NCBI RefSeq assembly: GCF_020885975.1
Contig: NZ_AP025183.1
Location: forward strand, 930,001 to 994,000
From: Flavobacterium ammonificans
GTDB lineage: Bacteria; Bacteroidota; Bacteroidia; Flavobacteriales; Flavobacteriaceae
DNA length: 64,000 bases
Reading direction: 5' to 3'
Positions 31,821 to 41,902 of this stretch are shown here, piece after piece. Made by a program: the position numbers and the translations under genes. Within the stretch, counting starts at the first letter, position 1, and every line of letters begins with the position of its first letter. The notes below the pieces were generated by a model that was not told the origin of the DNA, did not search any database, and saw nothing but the letters and a program-made list of their open reading frames with translations.

Positions 31821-33917
31821 ATGGCAGTTTTAGCAAAAATTAGACAACGTTCCGCATTATTAATTGGTGCAATAGCACTTGCTTTATTTGCATTTATCAT
31901 TCAAGATTTGATTGGTAAAGGTGGTATCGGACAAGATACAAAAGATGTAGGAACTGTTAATGACAAAGATATTTCGTTTGAAGACTTTAGAGTTAAAGTA
32001 AGTAATGTTGAGAAAAGTGGTCAAGGAATCACATCTACTCAAGCAGCAAACCAAGTTTGGGATCAGGAAGTCTCTATTGCTTTGTTAACTTCAGAGTTTG
32101 AAAAATTAGGATTAAGAGCTGGAGAGAAACACTTAATTGAAGTGTTGAAGGCCGATCAAAATATTGGAGGTAATCCTTTGTTTTTAAATGCAGCAGGATT
32201 ATTTGATTTGGCAAAATTTAAAGAATATTTTAAAGCAAATCCAGAGCAAGCTCAATTTTTACAAGAGAGAGAAAAGTCAGCTGAATTGAATGCTAAATTC
32301 CAAATGTATAGCACTTTGGTGAAAGCTAGTTTATATACTACTGAAGCTGAAGGGAAATTGAAATACGAAATGGAAGCAAATAAAGTAAATTTTGCTTACG
32401 TTGCAGGATTATATTCAACTATTAAGGACAGTGAAGTAAAAGTAACTGATGCTGAAATTGTAGATTTCATGAAGAAAAATGAGAAAAAATACAAAGCTGA
32501 TCCATCAAGAGAGATTGAGTACGTTTTGTTAGAAGATAAAGCATCGGCGCAAGATGAAGCTGATGTTAAAGCTAAAATAACAGCATTATTGGCTGGTAGC
32601 GTAGTTTACAACTCAAAAACTGGAAAAAATGATACAGTAGCAGGTTTTAGAACTGCTGCTAATGCAATAGATTTTGTAAATTCAAATTCAGATGTACCTT
32701 ACGATTCTACTTATGTAGCTAAGAAAGACTTGCCTGCAGTTGATGCAGATCAGTTATTCAACTTGGCTCCTGGATCTGTTTACGGACCGTACAAATTTGG
32801 AAATTACTATTGTCTTTCTAAATCTTTTGGAAAAAGAGCCGGTGTAAATGCTAAAGCAAGTCATATCTTGATTAGCTATGAAGGAACTCAAGTACCAAAC
32901 AAGAGAGAGAAAAGAACAAAAGAGCAAGCCTTGGCAAAAGCACAAGCTGTTTTAGCTCAAGTAAATGCAAATCCAGATAGTTTTATGATGTTAGCATTTT
33001 CTAACTCAGATGATTCTTCTGCACAACAAGGTGGTGATTTAGGATATTTTGGTCCTAACCAAATGGTTAAACCATTCAATGATTTCGTTTTTGGAAATGC
33101 GATTGGAAAAGTTGGTTTAGTTGAAACTCCTTTCGGTTTTCATATTATCAGAATTACAGATAAACAAGATGGTGTGCGTTTAGCTACAGTAGCTCAGAAA
33201 ATACAGCCTTCTGAAGCAACTTCAGACAAAATCTTTACTCAAGCTACACAATTTGAAATGGATGCGGCTAACAAAGACTTTGCTAAATTAGCGAAAGACA
33301 TGAAATTAACGATTGCTTCTCCTGTTACAGTAACTGGTATGGAAGAAAATTTTGCTTCTTTAGGAAACCAAAGAGCTATCGTGAGATGGGCGTTTGAAGA
33401 AGGTTCTAAAGTGGGTTCAATTAAGCGTTTTGAGTTGGCTAATATTGGTCACGTAATTGCAAGAGTAAAATCTATTGATGATTCAGGTTTAGTTCCGGTT
33501 GCTCAGGCTAGAGCTTATGTAGAGCCAATTCTTAAAAATAAGAAAAAAGCAGAGTTAATCAAAGCGAAGATGACAGGTTCTTCTTTAGAGGCAATTGCAA
33601 AAGCAAATAAAACTAAAGTAGAACAAGCAGCCAATATTACAATGGAAAATCCAGTATTCGGTTTAGTAGGAGCAGAGCCTAAAGTGGTTGGAACTGCTTT
33701 TGCCTTAACTGCTAATAAAGTCTCTGCGCCAATTGAAGGTGCAACTGGTGTGTATGTTGTTAAAAATGTAAGTACTTTAAAAGCACCTGCTTTAAAGAAC
33801 CACTCAGCTTATGTAGCTAAATTAAAACAACAAACTGCTGGTGATGCAGGAAGAATTCTTCCAGCGTTGAAAGCGAATGCTACAATTGAAGACAATAGAA
33901 GTAAGTTTAATTACTAA
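31821..33917 (+). CDS. ppiD: PpiD/SurA-like periplasmic peptidyl-prolyl isomerase
   Basis: 698 aa. An N-terminal membrane anchor (SALLIGAIALALFAFIIQDL, ~11-30), a SurA_N-type helical chaperone region (~35-330) and a parvulin domain at ~345-450 (KASHILISYEGT, FSNSDDSSAQQGGDLGYFG, PFGFHIIRITDK), then a long C-terminal chaperone part. The domain order matches PpiD, which assists folding of outer-membrane proteins at the inner-membrane surface. Preceded by a 146-base gap, it is probably transcribed alone and ends in a strong terminator. Confidence 0.9.
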   Translation: MAVLAKIRQRSALLIGAIALALFAFIIQDLIGKGGIGQDTKDVGTVNDKDISFEDFRVKVSNVEKSGQGITSTQAANQVWDQEVSIALLTSEFEKLGLRAGEKHLIEVLKADQNIGGNPLFLNAAGLFDLAKFKEYFKANPEQAQFLQEREKSAELNAKFQMYSTLVKASLYTTEAEGKLKYEMEANKVNFAYVAGLYSTIKDSEVKVTDAEIVDFMKKNEKKYKADPSREIEYVLLEDKASAQDEADVKAKITALLAGSVVYNSKTGKNDTVAGFRTAANAIDFVNSNSDVPYDSTYVAKKDLPAVDADQLFNLAPGSVYGPYKFGNYYCLSKSFGKRAGVNAKASHILISYEGTQVPNKREKRTKEQALAKAQAVLAQVNANPDSFMMLAFSNSDDSSAQQGGDLGYFGPNQMVKPFNDFVFGNAIGKVGLVETPFGFHIIRITDKQDGVRLATVAQKIQPSEATSDKIFTQATQFEMDAANKDFAKLAKDMKLTIASPVTVTGMEENFASLGNQRAIVRWAFEEGSKVGSIKRFELANIGHVIARVKSIDDSGLVPVAQARAYVEPILKNKKKAELIKAKMTGSSLEAIAKANKTKVEQAANITMENPVFGLVGAEPKVVGTAFALTANKVSAPIEGATGVYVVKNVSTLKAPALKNHSAYVAKLKQQTAGDAGRILPALKANATIEDNRSKFNY

Positions 33918-33933
33918 GTTGTACATTATATAT

Positions 33934-33967
33934 AAAAAAAGCCAAGACATTGTCTTGGCTTTTTTTG
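33934..33967. terminator. Terminator after ppiD
   Basis: GC-containing stem GCCAAGAC / GTCTTGGC (33941-33959) extended by A- and T-runs on both sides; serves ppiD (+) and the convergent GHMP kinase gene (-). Confidence 0.9.
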
Positions 33968-33986
33968 TTGGTTTTATTTTGAGAAA

Positions 33987-34898
33987 TTATACTATCATTT
34001 CTTGATAAGGAATCACCGTTTCATATCCTTTAGCAACAAAATAAGACTTTGGGTTTTCTTTTGAGACTACTAAAACAAAATCACCACCCCAAGCGCCTAA
34101 ACTTTTTACAGCGCCATCAAATTCAGGAAACAAAGCATTTTTAACCGTTTCGGTCTTTAAAAGCGCACTTAAAAGAGTTTCGTGTTGGTTAATTATCTGA
34201 GTAAATACTTCTAAGTTGTCAGCATCTATAATAGACTGGGTTATTTTGTCAATCGTTTCAATAAAGTCCGTTAATTGATTTGTTTTATTAGAATGGTATT
34301 CTGCTATTGCCGATTTACTATTTCGTTTTTTGTTCAAATACACAAAATAGAGGTTTTTAGCGAATTCAGGCTCAAAAACCACTTGTGTTATCTTGGGTTT
34401 CCCATTTACAATAGAGTAGGTAATAGGCGTGTTGTTTTGCGCACAAGCAATATCATAGCCGCTGCCGCCAAAACTTTGATGTAGCAATTCAAAAGCATCT
34501 ATTTGAAACCATTGCGCAATATTATTAATTAAGGTGGACGATGTGCCTAATCCCCAATTTCTTGGAAAACTTAATTGAGTTATAACTGCAAGTCCTTCTG
34601 AATTAGAAAACACATTGGAATTCATAGTATTAGCCACTTGCAATATTTTGATGAGCGTTGCTTTTACTGATTCAGTAGTAGTGGTGTTATCTTGAATTTC
34701 TTGAAATGAAAGGGTTTCTTCAAACCAAATACTTCCATCGGCATCATAACTTTTCCAATGAATACTTTTTGTTTGTGTTTCTTCTACAATGAGGTTTTGT
34801 CCCATTTTGGTAGGCAATGCTAATCCTTTGGCACCATCCAAAATAAGGTATTCTCCTGAAATTAATAATTTGCCGTTACTGTAGAAGGTCTTTTGCAT
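33987..34898 (-). CDS. GYDIA-family GHMP kinase, probable phosphomevalonate or mevalonate kinase
   Basis: 303 aa. It has the GHMP start GKLLISGEYLILDGAKGLALP, the ATP loop FPRNWGLGTSSTLINN (~110-125) and the family tag GGSGYDIACA (~143-152), with a C-terminal GAWGGDFVLVV motif. It is the second GHMP kinase of the window; the mvaD-linked one lies 30 kb away. Its 5-base spacing to HMG-CoA reductase shows that both belong to the mevalonate pathway. Which phosphorylation step it performs is not visible. Confidence 0.82.
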   Translation of the reverse strand: MQKTFYSNGKLLISGEYLILDGAKGLALPTKMGQNLIVEETQTKSIHWKSYDADGSIWFEETLSFQEIQDNTTTTESVKATLIKILQVANTMNSNVFSNSEGLAVITQLSFPRNWGLGTSSTLINNIAQWFQIDAFELLHQSFGGSGYDIACAQNNTPITYSIVNGKPKITQVVFEPEFAKNLYFVYLNKKRNSKSAIAEYHSNKTNQLTDFIETIDKITQSIIDADNLEVFTQIINQHETLLSALLKTETVKNALFPEFDGAVKSLGAWGGDFVLVVSKENPKSYFVAKGYETVIPYQEMIV

Positions 34899-34903
34899 TC
34901 TAA

Positions 34904-36220
34904 TTAGTTTCTCAATTGTTTCATCAATTCAACAACTGCACTGTGCGAAACGGTTTGGTGTTTAAAGTGTTTTTGAACAGCGATTCGCTCTTCTTCTGTT
35001 GCGTCGAATTGATTCAAAATATTATTCAAATGCATTTTCATATGTCCGTCTTGAATTCCTGTTGTGGTTAAAGAACGCAAAGCAGCAAAATTTTGAGCCA
35101 GACCTGCAACAGCAACAATTTGCATCAATTCTTGAGCAGATGGTTTTTCCAGCATTTCCAAAGCTAATTTTACCAAAGGGTGTAAAGAGGTTAGTCCGCC
35201 AACGGTTCCTAAAGCCAATGGGATTTCCAGCCAAAAACTAAAAATGCCATTTTCTATTTTAGCATGAGATAAACTTGAATATTGTCCTTTGCGTGAAGCA
35301 TAAGCGTGAATTCCAGCTTCTACGGCTCTAAAATCATTTCCAGTTGCCAATACCACTGCATCAACGCCATTCATAATCCCTTTGTTATGCGTAACAGCTC
35401 GGAAAGGTTCCACTTCGGCGATGCGAACAGCCTGCACAAATTTCTCGGCAAACTCCTGCGGATTTGGGATGTGTTTTTCTTCTAAGTCGGCAATAGGACA
35501 CAAAACTTCGGCACGTACAATACAATTAGGAACATAATTCGACAAAATGCTCATGACAACTTTAATGTCTTTTTCTGTTTCAGAGAACAATTCGTATTGG
35601 CTTGCTTTTTCTTTTAAGGTTTTAGCAAATTGTTCCAAACACGAGTTGATGAAATTGGCGCCCATACTATCCTTAGTCTCAAAACTTACGTGAAGTTGAT
35701 AGTAATTCGGAATTAAATCGGTTTTGTCTATTAAAATAATATCCAAGATTCCGCCGCCACGAGCTTGCATGTTTTTAGTAATACTTTCGGTTTCTGTAAA
35801 GAAATTAGCTTTGATTTTGGAAAAGAAAGTATGTAATTTTTCAGTATCTCCTTTGAAAATGAAATGGACTTGCCCAATTTTTTCGGTGTCAATTACTGTA
35901 GCCGTAAATCCGCCACGAGTGGACCAAAATTTAGCTGCTTTAGAAGCCGCTGCCACTACCGAACTTTCTTCAATAGCCATTGGAATGGTTTTGTACTTTC
36001 CGTTAATTAGGAAATTAGGCGCAACGCCTAAAGGGATATAGAAATTTGAAATCGTATTTTCGATGAATTCGTCATGCAGTTTCTGGATTTTTTCGTCTGA
36101 ATTCCAATAATTTTTTAATAATTGAATGGCAGATTCAGGAGTTGAAAAATAGGTTTGGGCAATCCATACTATTTTTTCTTCTTTGGATAATTTTGAAAAT
36201 CCGCTTACGGCTTGATTCAT
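34904..36220 (-). CDS. HMG-CoA reductase, class II type
   Basis: 438 aa from the ATG at 36220 (MNQAVSGFSKLS), preferred over an upstream in-frame TTG at 36265. Class II features: GVAPNFLINGKYKTIPMAIEESSVVAAAS with the catalytic Glu (84/85), THNKGIMNGVDAV with Lys and Asn, and the C-terminal ALGTVGGLTSLHPL. It reduces HMG-CoA to mevalonate; although class II enzymes can run in the degradative direction, the neighbouring GHMP kinase indicates synthesis of isoprenoids here. Divergent from the S9 peptidase. Confidence 0.92.
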   Translation of the reverse strand: MNQAVSGFSKLSKEEKIVWIAQTYFSTPESAIQLLKNYWNSDEKIQKLHDEFIENTISNFYIPLGVAPNFLINGKYKTIPMAIEESSVVAAASKAAKFWSTRGGFTATVIDTEKIGQVHFIFKGDTEKLHTFFSKIKANFFTETESITKNMQARGGGILDIILIDKTDLIPNYYQLHVSFETKDSMGANFINSCLEQFAKTLKEKASQYELFSETEKDIKVVMSILSNYVPNCIVRAEVLCPIADLEEKHIPNPQEFAEKFVQAVRIAEVEPFRAVTHNKGIMNGVDAVVLATGNDFRAVEAGIHAYASRKGQYSSLSHAKIENGIFSFWLEIPLALGTVGGLTSLHPLVKLALEMLEKPSAQELMQIVAVAGLAQNFAALRSLTTTGIQDGHMKMHLNNILNQFDATEEERIAVQKHFKHQTVSHSAVVELMKQLRN

Positions 36221-36395
36221 TCTCAGTAGATTAAAATGATTTTGTTGCAAAGATACACTTTTCAACCTTTTCAGTTATAACTTGATAACTTCAAATAAAA
36301 TGAGCAAGTATAATTGCTTTAACATTTAACAACACAAATGTGAAATAATTGTAAAATTTTCACTAAAATTGGGGTCTATTAAAAACCGATTTTTT

Positions 36396-38567
36396 ATGAA
36401 ATTAAGTTTATCCTCTATTTTATTTTTTGTACTCACGCTATCTGTTTATAGCCAACAAAAAATCACTGTTGAAGAAATTTATTCTGGAGCTTTTAGAACC
36501 AAGGGAATGGATGAATTACAGTCCATGAAAAACACCAATCAATATACTGTTTTAAATTTTGACGCCGCTTCAAGAAGCATGCAAATTGATTTGTTCGATT
36601 TTGCTACATTAAAAAAAGTAAGTACGTTAATTGATACAAAAAATCATTCCGTATTAGCGGATGGAATTGACAGCTATACATTCTCACCAGATGAGAAATT
36701 GGTTTTGATAGCTAATAATACGAATCAAATTTTCCGTCATTCATTTACAGCCGATTATTATTTGTATGATACCAATTCTAAAAAGGTATCTAAATTGTTT
36801 GATTTCCAAGTGCAAGAGCCTACTTTTTCGCCAGATGGGAAAAAGATAGCTTTTGCGAGAGAAAATAATTTGTATGTATATGATATTACAACTAAAGAAA
36901 TAGTTGCATTAACCAATGATGGTAAAAAGAATAGCATCATTAACGGAATTACTGACTGGGTGTATGAAGAAGAATTTGCTTTTGTTCGTGCCTTTGATTG
37001 GAGTAAAGACAGTAAAAAAGTAGCTTTTATTCGTTTTGATGAAAGTCAGGTTCCAGAATTTTCGATGTCGATTTTCAAAAAGGATTTGTACCCAACAGTA
37101 GAAACCTTCAAATATCCTAAGGCGGGAGAAAAAAATTCAGAAGTGTCATTACATATTTATGATGTAGCTTCAAAAGGAACACAAAAAGTGAATTTATCTC
37201 AGTACTCTGATTTTTATATAGCTAGAATGCAATGGACAAATGAGGCGAATGTACTTTCGGCTCAGGTCTTGAATCGTCATCAAGATAATTTGGATTTGTT
37301 GTTTGTTGATGGAAATTCAGGTGCTACAAAAGTAGTGTTGAATGAAAAAGATAAAGCCTATGTGGATGTAACCGATAACTTGACTTTTTTGAAAGACAAT
37401 AGTTTTATTTGGACAAGTGAAAAAGATGGTTTCAACCATATTTACTTGTATGATAAAACAGGAAAATTAAAAAATCAAGTAACCAAAGGGAATTGGGAAG
37501 TGACCAATTATTATGGTTTTGACGAAAAAAATAATACAGTTTTCTACCAATCTGTTGAGAATGGTTCTATTAATAGAGATGTGTATAGCATCAACTTGAA
37601 TGGGAAAAACAAAGTACGTTTATCGAAATCTACTGGAACAAACGCGGCTACTTTCAGTCCGAATTTCCAGTATTTTATCAATACGTTTTCAAGTGCAACT
37701 CAACCTACTACCTATACTTTGAACGAAGCTAAAAAAGGAGTTCAAGTGCAAGTGATTGAAAACAACGAAGTACTGGCATCTAAATTAAAAGGCTACAATT
37801 TGCCAGCTAAAGAATTTTTTGTTTTAAAAACAGCAAAAGGGAACGAACTGAATGCTTGGATTTTGAAACCAAAAGATTTTGACCCAACTAAAAAATATCC
37901 CGTTTTTATGTACCAATATTCTGGTCCAGGATCACAGCAAGTGAATAATGATTGGAATTCAAATGATGATTATTGGTTCCAAATGTTAGCGCAACTAGGT
38001 TATATCATAGCCTGTGTGGACGGCCGCGGAACAGGTTTCAAAGGCGCTGCCTTCAAAAAAGTAACTCAAAAAGAATTGGGTAAGTACGAAGTGGAAGATC
38101 AAATTGATGCGGCTAAAGTAATAGGTAATTATCCTTTTGTAGATAAAAGCCGAATCGGAATTTGGGGTTGGAGTTATGGAGGATTTATGGCGTCCAATTG
38201 TATTTTGAAAGGTGCAGATGTATTTAAAATGGCCATTGCAGTGGCTCCAGTAACCAACTGGCGTTTTTATGATAGTATTTACACAGAACGTTATATGCAA
38301 ACGCCACAAGAAAATGTAAGTGGTTATGATGAAAACTCGCCTATCAATCACGTGAATAAGTTAAAAGGAAAATATTTATTGATTCACGGATCTGGAGATG
38401 ACAATGTACATGTTCAAAATTCTATGCAAATGATGGAAGCTTTGATCCAAGCTAACAAGCAGTTTGATTCGGAAATTTATCCAGATAAAAACCATGGTAT
38501 TTATGGTGGTAAAACGAGAATTCAATTGTTTACTAAAATGACTAATTTCATCAAAGAAAATTTATAA
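36396..38567 (+). CDS. S9 family prolyl dipeptidyl peptidase (DPP4-like)
   Basis: 723 aa from the ATG at 36396, which opens a signal peptide (MKLSLSSILFFVLTLSVYS); a TTG 27 bases upstream is rejected. N-terminal beta-propeller (~50-470) and alpha/beta-hydrolase domain with catalytic Ser593 (WGWSYGGF), Asp669 (GSGDDNVH) and His700 (KNHGIYG). DWVYEEEF supplies the Glu pair that binds the peptide N-terminus in DPP4. It releases X-Pro or X-Ala dipeptides in the periplasm. Two POT carriers follow within 1 and 4 bases, so dipeptides made here are probably taken up by them. Confidence 0.92.
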   Translation: MKLSLSSILFFVLTLSVYSQQKITVEEIYSGAFRTKGMDELQSMKNTNQYTVLNFDAASRSMQIDLFDFATLKKVSTLIDTKNHSVLADGIDSYTFSPDEKLVLIANNTNQIFRHSFTADYYLYDTNSKKVSKLFDFQVQEPTFSPDGKKIAFARENNLYVYDITTKEIVALTNDGKKNSIINGITDWVYEEEFAFVRAFDWSKDSKKVAFIRFDESQVPEFSMSIFKKDLYPTVETFKYPKAGEKNSEVSLHIYDVASKGTQKVNLSQYSDFYIARMQWTNEANVLSAQVLNRHQDNLDLLFVDGNSGATKVVLNEKDKAYVDVTDNLTFLKDNSFIWTSEKDGFNHIYLYDKTGKLKNQVTKGNWEVTNYYGFDEKNNTVFYQSVENGSINRDVYSINLNGKNKVRLSKSTGTNAATFSPNFQYFINTFSSATQPTTYTLNEAKKGVQVQVIENNEVLASKLKGYNLPAKEFFVLKTAKGNELNAWILKPKDFDPTKKYPVFMYQYSGPGSQQVNNDWNSNDDYWFQMLAQLGYIIACVDGRGTGFKGAAFKKVTQKELGKYEVEDQIDAAKVIGNYPFVDKSRIGIWGWSYGGFMASNCILKGADVFKMAIAVAPVTNWRFYDSIYTERYMQTPQENVSGYDENSPINHVNKLKGKYLLIHGSGDDNVHVQNSMQMMEALIQANKQFDSEIYPDKNHGIYGGKTRIQLFTKMTNFIKENL

Positions 38568-38568
38568 T

Positions 38569-40113
38569 ATGACAAATACAAGTTTGCAAAAAGAAACCAT
38601 TTTTGGACATCCAAAAGGGTTGTTTATTTTATTTTTCACCGAAATGTGGGAACGGTTTTCTTTCTATGGAATGAAGGCTTTATTAATATTTTATCTAACA
38701 AAATACCATCTTTTTTCAGATGATTCAGGAAATTTATTAATTGGAAGCTATGCTGCTTTAGTGTATGCTGTTCCTGTTATTGGCGGTTTTATTGCTGATA
38801 AGTATTTAGGGTTTAGAAAGGCGATTATTTTTGGGGGTATTATGTTAGTCTTAGGTCATTTAGGAATGGCATATGAAGGGAATGCCGCTACGCAGTCCAT
38901 GACGGGTGAAATTGTTCGGGATAATTTTGCTTTACAAGTTTTTTACTTTTCATTGTCCTTAATTATTGTAGGAGTTGGCTTTTTGAAAGCCAATATTTCT
39001 TCTTTAGTGGGAGAATTGTATGTTAAAGGAGATGCACGAAGAGATTCTGGATTTACCATTTTTTATATGGGAATTAATTTAGGTTCTTTCTTTGCTACAA
39101 TTATTTGTGCTTGGTTAGGAGAGAATTACGGTTGGAGTTATGGTTTTGCCGCAGCTGGAGTTGGAATGTTTTTAGGACTAATCACTTTTATTTCGGGGAA
39201 ACGATTTTTAGAAGGTAAAGGAGAATCTCTGGTTCCTGAATTACTAGCTAAAACTTCTTTTGGCATTAAAAACGAATGGTTAATTTATGGCGCGAGTGCT
39301 TTATCAGCTTTCTTTTTTTGGCAAATGGTTCAAAGTCACGAAGCCGTTTCGTGGATTTTAAAAATCGCAGGTGGCTTGTCCTTTTTGTATATCGTGTATT
39401 TTGCAGCAACTCAACTTTCAGGAAAAGAGAGAGATCAATTAATTGCATTGACGATTTTAATCGTTTTTACCATTGTTTTTTGGGCTTTATTTGAACAGGC
39501 ATATACTTCTTTGAATTTATTTGCAGACAGAATTTTGGACAGAAATGTACTTGGTTTTGAACTTACTGCTGGACAATTCTTAAGTTTTAATGCTTTGTTT
39601 ATTATTCTTTTAGCGCCAGTTTTTGCTTGGCTTTGGGTTAAATTAGGGAAATACAATCCCAATACTGCCGTAAAGTTTTCAATTGCATTAATTCTTGTAG
39701 GATTAGGATTTGGTTCCTTAGTTTTAGGAATTAATTTGTCAGATACAGGAAAAGTGGCTGCATTTTGGTTAATATTAACCTATTTATTACATACTTGTGG
39801 TGAGTTAAGCTTGTCTCCTGTTGGTTTATCAGCAGTAACGAAGCTTTCGCCAGTGAAGATCGTAGGATTTATGATGGGAGTTTGGTTTTTGGCTACGGCG
39901 AGTTCTGAGTTTATTGCTTCTGTTTTGGCAAATATTGCCTCTATCGATACTTCAAATGGTTTGGCTCCAGATTTGAATTTGGCTAAACAGAGTTATATGA
40001 AATTATTTGAATACCTTTTCTATACAGGAATTGGTTTTGGATTACTTTTATTGATATTATCTCCTGTAATTAAAAAGTTAATGCATGGGGTAGATAAAGA
40101 ATTAAACAATTAA
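38569..40113 (+). CDS. POT/PTR2 di- and tripeptide transporter 1
   Basis: 514 aa, 14-helix arrangement of bacterial POT carriers. The signature FTEMWERFSFYGMKALLIFYL contains the ExxERFxYY-type proton-coupling motif in helix 1, and GGFIADKYLGFRKAI follows helix 2. FALFEQAYTSLNLFADR is the helix 7 motif (FWALFEQ), and ELSLSPVGLS the later motif. It imports small peptides with protons. Its start lies one base after the S9 stop. Confidence 0.93.
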   Translation: MTNTSLQKETIFGHPKGLFILFFTEMWERFSFYGMKALLIFYLTKYHLFSDDSGNLLIGSYAALVYAVPVIGGFIADKYLGFRKAIIFGGIMLVLGHLGMAYEGNAATQSMTGEIVRDNFALQVFYFSLSLIIVGVGFLKANISSLVGELYVKGDARRDSGFTIFYMGINLGSFFATIICAWLGENYGWSYGFAAAGVGMFLGLITFISGKRFLEGKGESLVPELLAKTSFGIKNEWLIYGASALSAFFFWQMVQSHEAVSWILKIAGGLSFLYIVYFAATQLSGKERDQLIALTILIVFTIVFWALFEQAYTSLNLFADRILDRNVLGFELTAGQFLSFNALFIILLAPVFAWLWVKLGKYNPNTAVKFSIALILVGLGFGSLVLGINLSDTGKVAAFWLILTYLLHTCGELSLSPVGLSAVTKLSPVKIVGFMMGVWFLATASSEFIASVLANIASIDTSNGLAPDLNLAKQSYMKLFEYLFYTGIGFGLLLLILSPVIKKLMHGVDKELNN

Positions 40114-40117
40114 TATT

Positions 40118-41863
40118 ATGACTGAAAATTCAACTGATCAATTTTTTAAGAGTACCGTTTTAGGACATCCTGCGGGACTTTTTGTACTATTTTTTACCGA
40201 AATGTGGGAACGTTTTTCGTTTTACGGAATGCGCGCTTTACTTGTCATGTTTTTTACATCAACAGTGGCTAATGGTGGTTGGGATTGGACTAGGGAACAA
40301 GCGATGGCAATCTTTGGATCATATGTAGGTTTAGTTTATTTGTCTACAATGCTTGGTGGTTATTTTGCAGATAAAATAATTGGGTATCGATGGGCAGTAG
40401 TTATAGGTGCTTTATTAATGACCTTAGGGCACGGCTCTATGGCATTGGAAACTCCTTTCTTCATCTATTTAGGATTAATTTTATTGGTTTTTGGTAATGG
40501 ATTCTTTAAACCTAATATGGTTTCCATCGTTTCAGAAATGTATAAAGATCGTCCTGAGAAAAAAGATGGTGCTTATACCATATTTTATATGGGTGTAAAT
40601 TCGGGAGCCTTTTTCGGTATCGTTTTATGTGGTTATCTTGGAGAGCAAGTAGGATGGAATTGGGGATTTGGTTTGGCTGGAATTTTTATGCTCTTTGGAT
40701 TAATTCAATTTTGGCTTTCTCGAAATATCTTTGGGGATATTGGTTTGAAACCAGTGAAAAAAGAAGTGGCATTGACAGATGAAAACAATGACACTCTTAA
40801 TCCTTTTTCAATTTGGCAATTGGCTTTAATTGGCATCATGATCGTATTAGGTTTGGTGTGGATTATTTTTGAACCTGCTAAAATTATTACAGAAGGAGGA
40901 GTGGATCTATTCAATTTTGAAGTAATGGGTTTAACAGGAAATAATTTCACCATTCTTCTAGCGGTAGTCTTATTTTTATTTCTTTTAACCTATCGTTTGT
41001 TGACCTATTCTCAGATTACCAAAGAGAAAATGATTGCGGTTACTTTTTTTGCTTTCTTAACTATTTTCTTCTGGGCTATTTTTGAGCAATCTCCGGGAAC
41101 GTTAACGATTTTTGCTAATGATTACACGAATCGTATTTTAGAGGGCAACGCAGGCACTATTTTCATGATTGTCAATGCAGCTATTACTTTAGTTCCTTTA
41201 GGAATTATCACTTGGGTTTTATTTCTATTATTTAAGCAAACTTTTGCAAAGTATGCAATGGCTAACATTGTTTTGGCTATAAGTTTTGTCATTATTTGGG
41301 GAATTGCATTTTGGATGTTGAATGATCAGTTTTCTGGAGAAACATTAGAAGTGCCTGCTTCATGGTTCGCCTCTTTAAATTCGCTTTACATTATCACTTT
41401 GGCGCCCTTATTCTCTAAATGGTGGGAGAGTAAATACAATCCTTCAGCAAATATGAAATATGCAATCGGAATGTCTTTTTTAGCAATCGGAATGATATGT
41501 GTTGCTATTGGATCGGACGGAATTGTACCAGGCGCAAAAACGGCATCAGTAAGTATGATTTATCTAATTTTAGTGTACCTTTTTATTACTATGGCTGAGT
41601 TGTGTATTTCGCCAGTTGGTTTGTCGTATGTGAGTAAATTAGTGCCAGCTAGAATGATTGGAATGATGTTTGGAATTTGGTATTTAGCTGTTGCGATTGG
41701 AATGAAAGGGGCAGCTAAATTTGGAGAAAATATTGATAAAATTGCAGACGAAAAAGGATTGAGTTATTTCTTTTGGATGTTAGCAATTGTATCTTTGGCA
41801 GTAGCTTTTATTTCTTTAGTTATGTCACCGATTATTAAAAAGTTAATGCACGGGGTACGATAA
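40118..41863 (+). CDS. POT/PTR2 di- and tripeptide transporter 2
   Basis: 581 aa, paralogue of the preceding gene with the same FTEMWERFSFYGMRALL start, GGYFADKIIGYR, FWAIFEQSPGTLTIFAND and ELCISPVGLSYVSKL. It is longer because of extra sequence in the middle (about residues 210-290, EVALTDENNDTLNPFSI). It starts 4 bases after transporter 1. Two different POT carriers in tandem probably cover different peptides; redundancy is also possible. Confidence 0.92.
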   Translation: MTENSTDQFFKSTVLGHPAGLFVLFFTEMWERFSFYGMRALLVMFFTSTVANGGWDWTREQAMAIFGSYVGLVYLSTMLGGYFADKIIGYRWAVVIGALLMTLGHGSMALETPFFIYLGLILLVFGNGFFKPNMVSIVSEMYKDRPEKKDGAYTIFYMGVNSGAFFGIVLCGYLGEQVGWNWGFGLAGIFMLFGLIQFWLSRNIFGDIGLKPVKKEVALTDENNDTLNPFSIWQLALIGIMIVLGLVWIIFEPAKIITEGGVDLFNFEVMGLTGNNFTILLAVVLFLFLLTYRLLTYSQITKEKMIAVTFFAFLTIFFWAIFEQSPGTLTIFANDYTNRILEGNAGTIFMIVNAAITLVPLGIITWVLFLLFKQTFAKYAMANIVLAISFVIIWGIAFWMLNDQFSGETLEVPASWFASLNSLYIITLAPLFSKWWESKYNPSANMKYAIGMSFLAIGMICVAIGSDGIVPGAKTASVSMIYLILVYLFITMAELCISPVGLSYVSKLVPARMIGMMFGIWYLAVAIGMKGAAKFGENIDKIADEKGLSYFFWMLAIVSLAVAFISLVMSPIIKKLMHGVR

Positions 41864-41902
41864 AAAAATTATAGTATTTTTGTAAATAAAATTAGCAATA
41901 AA

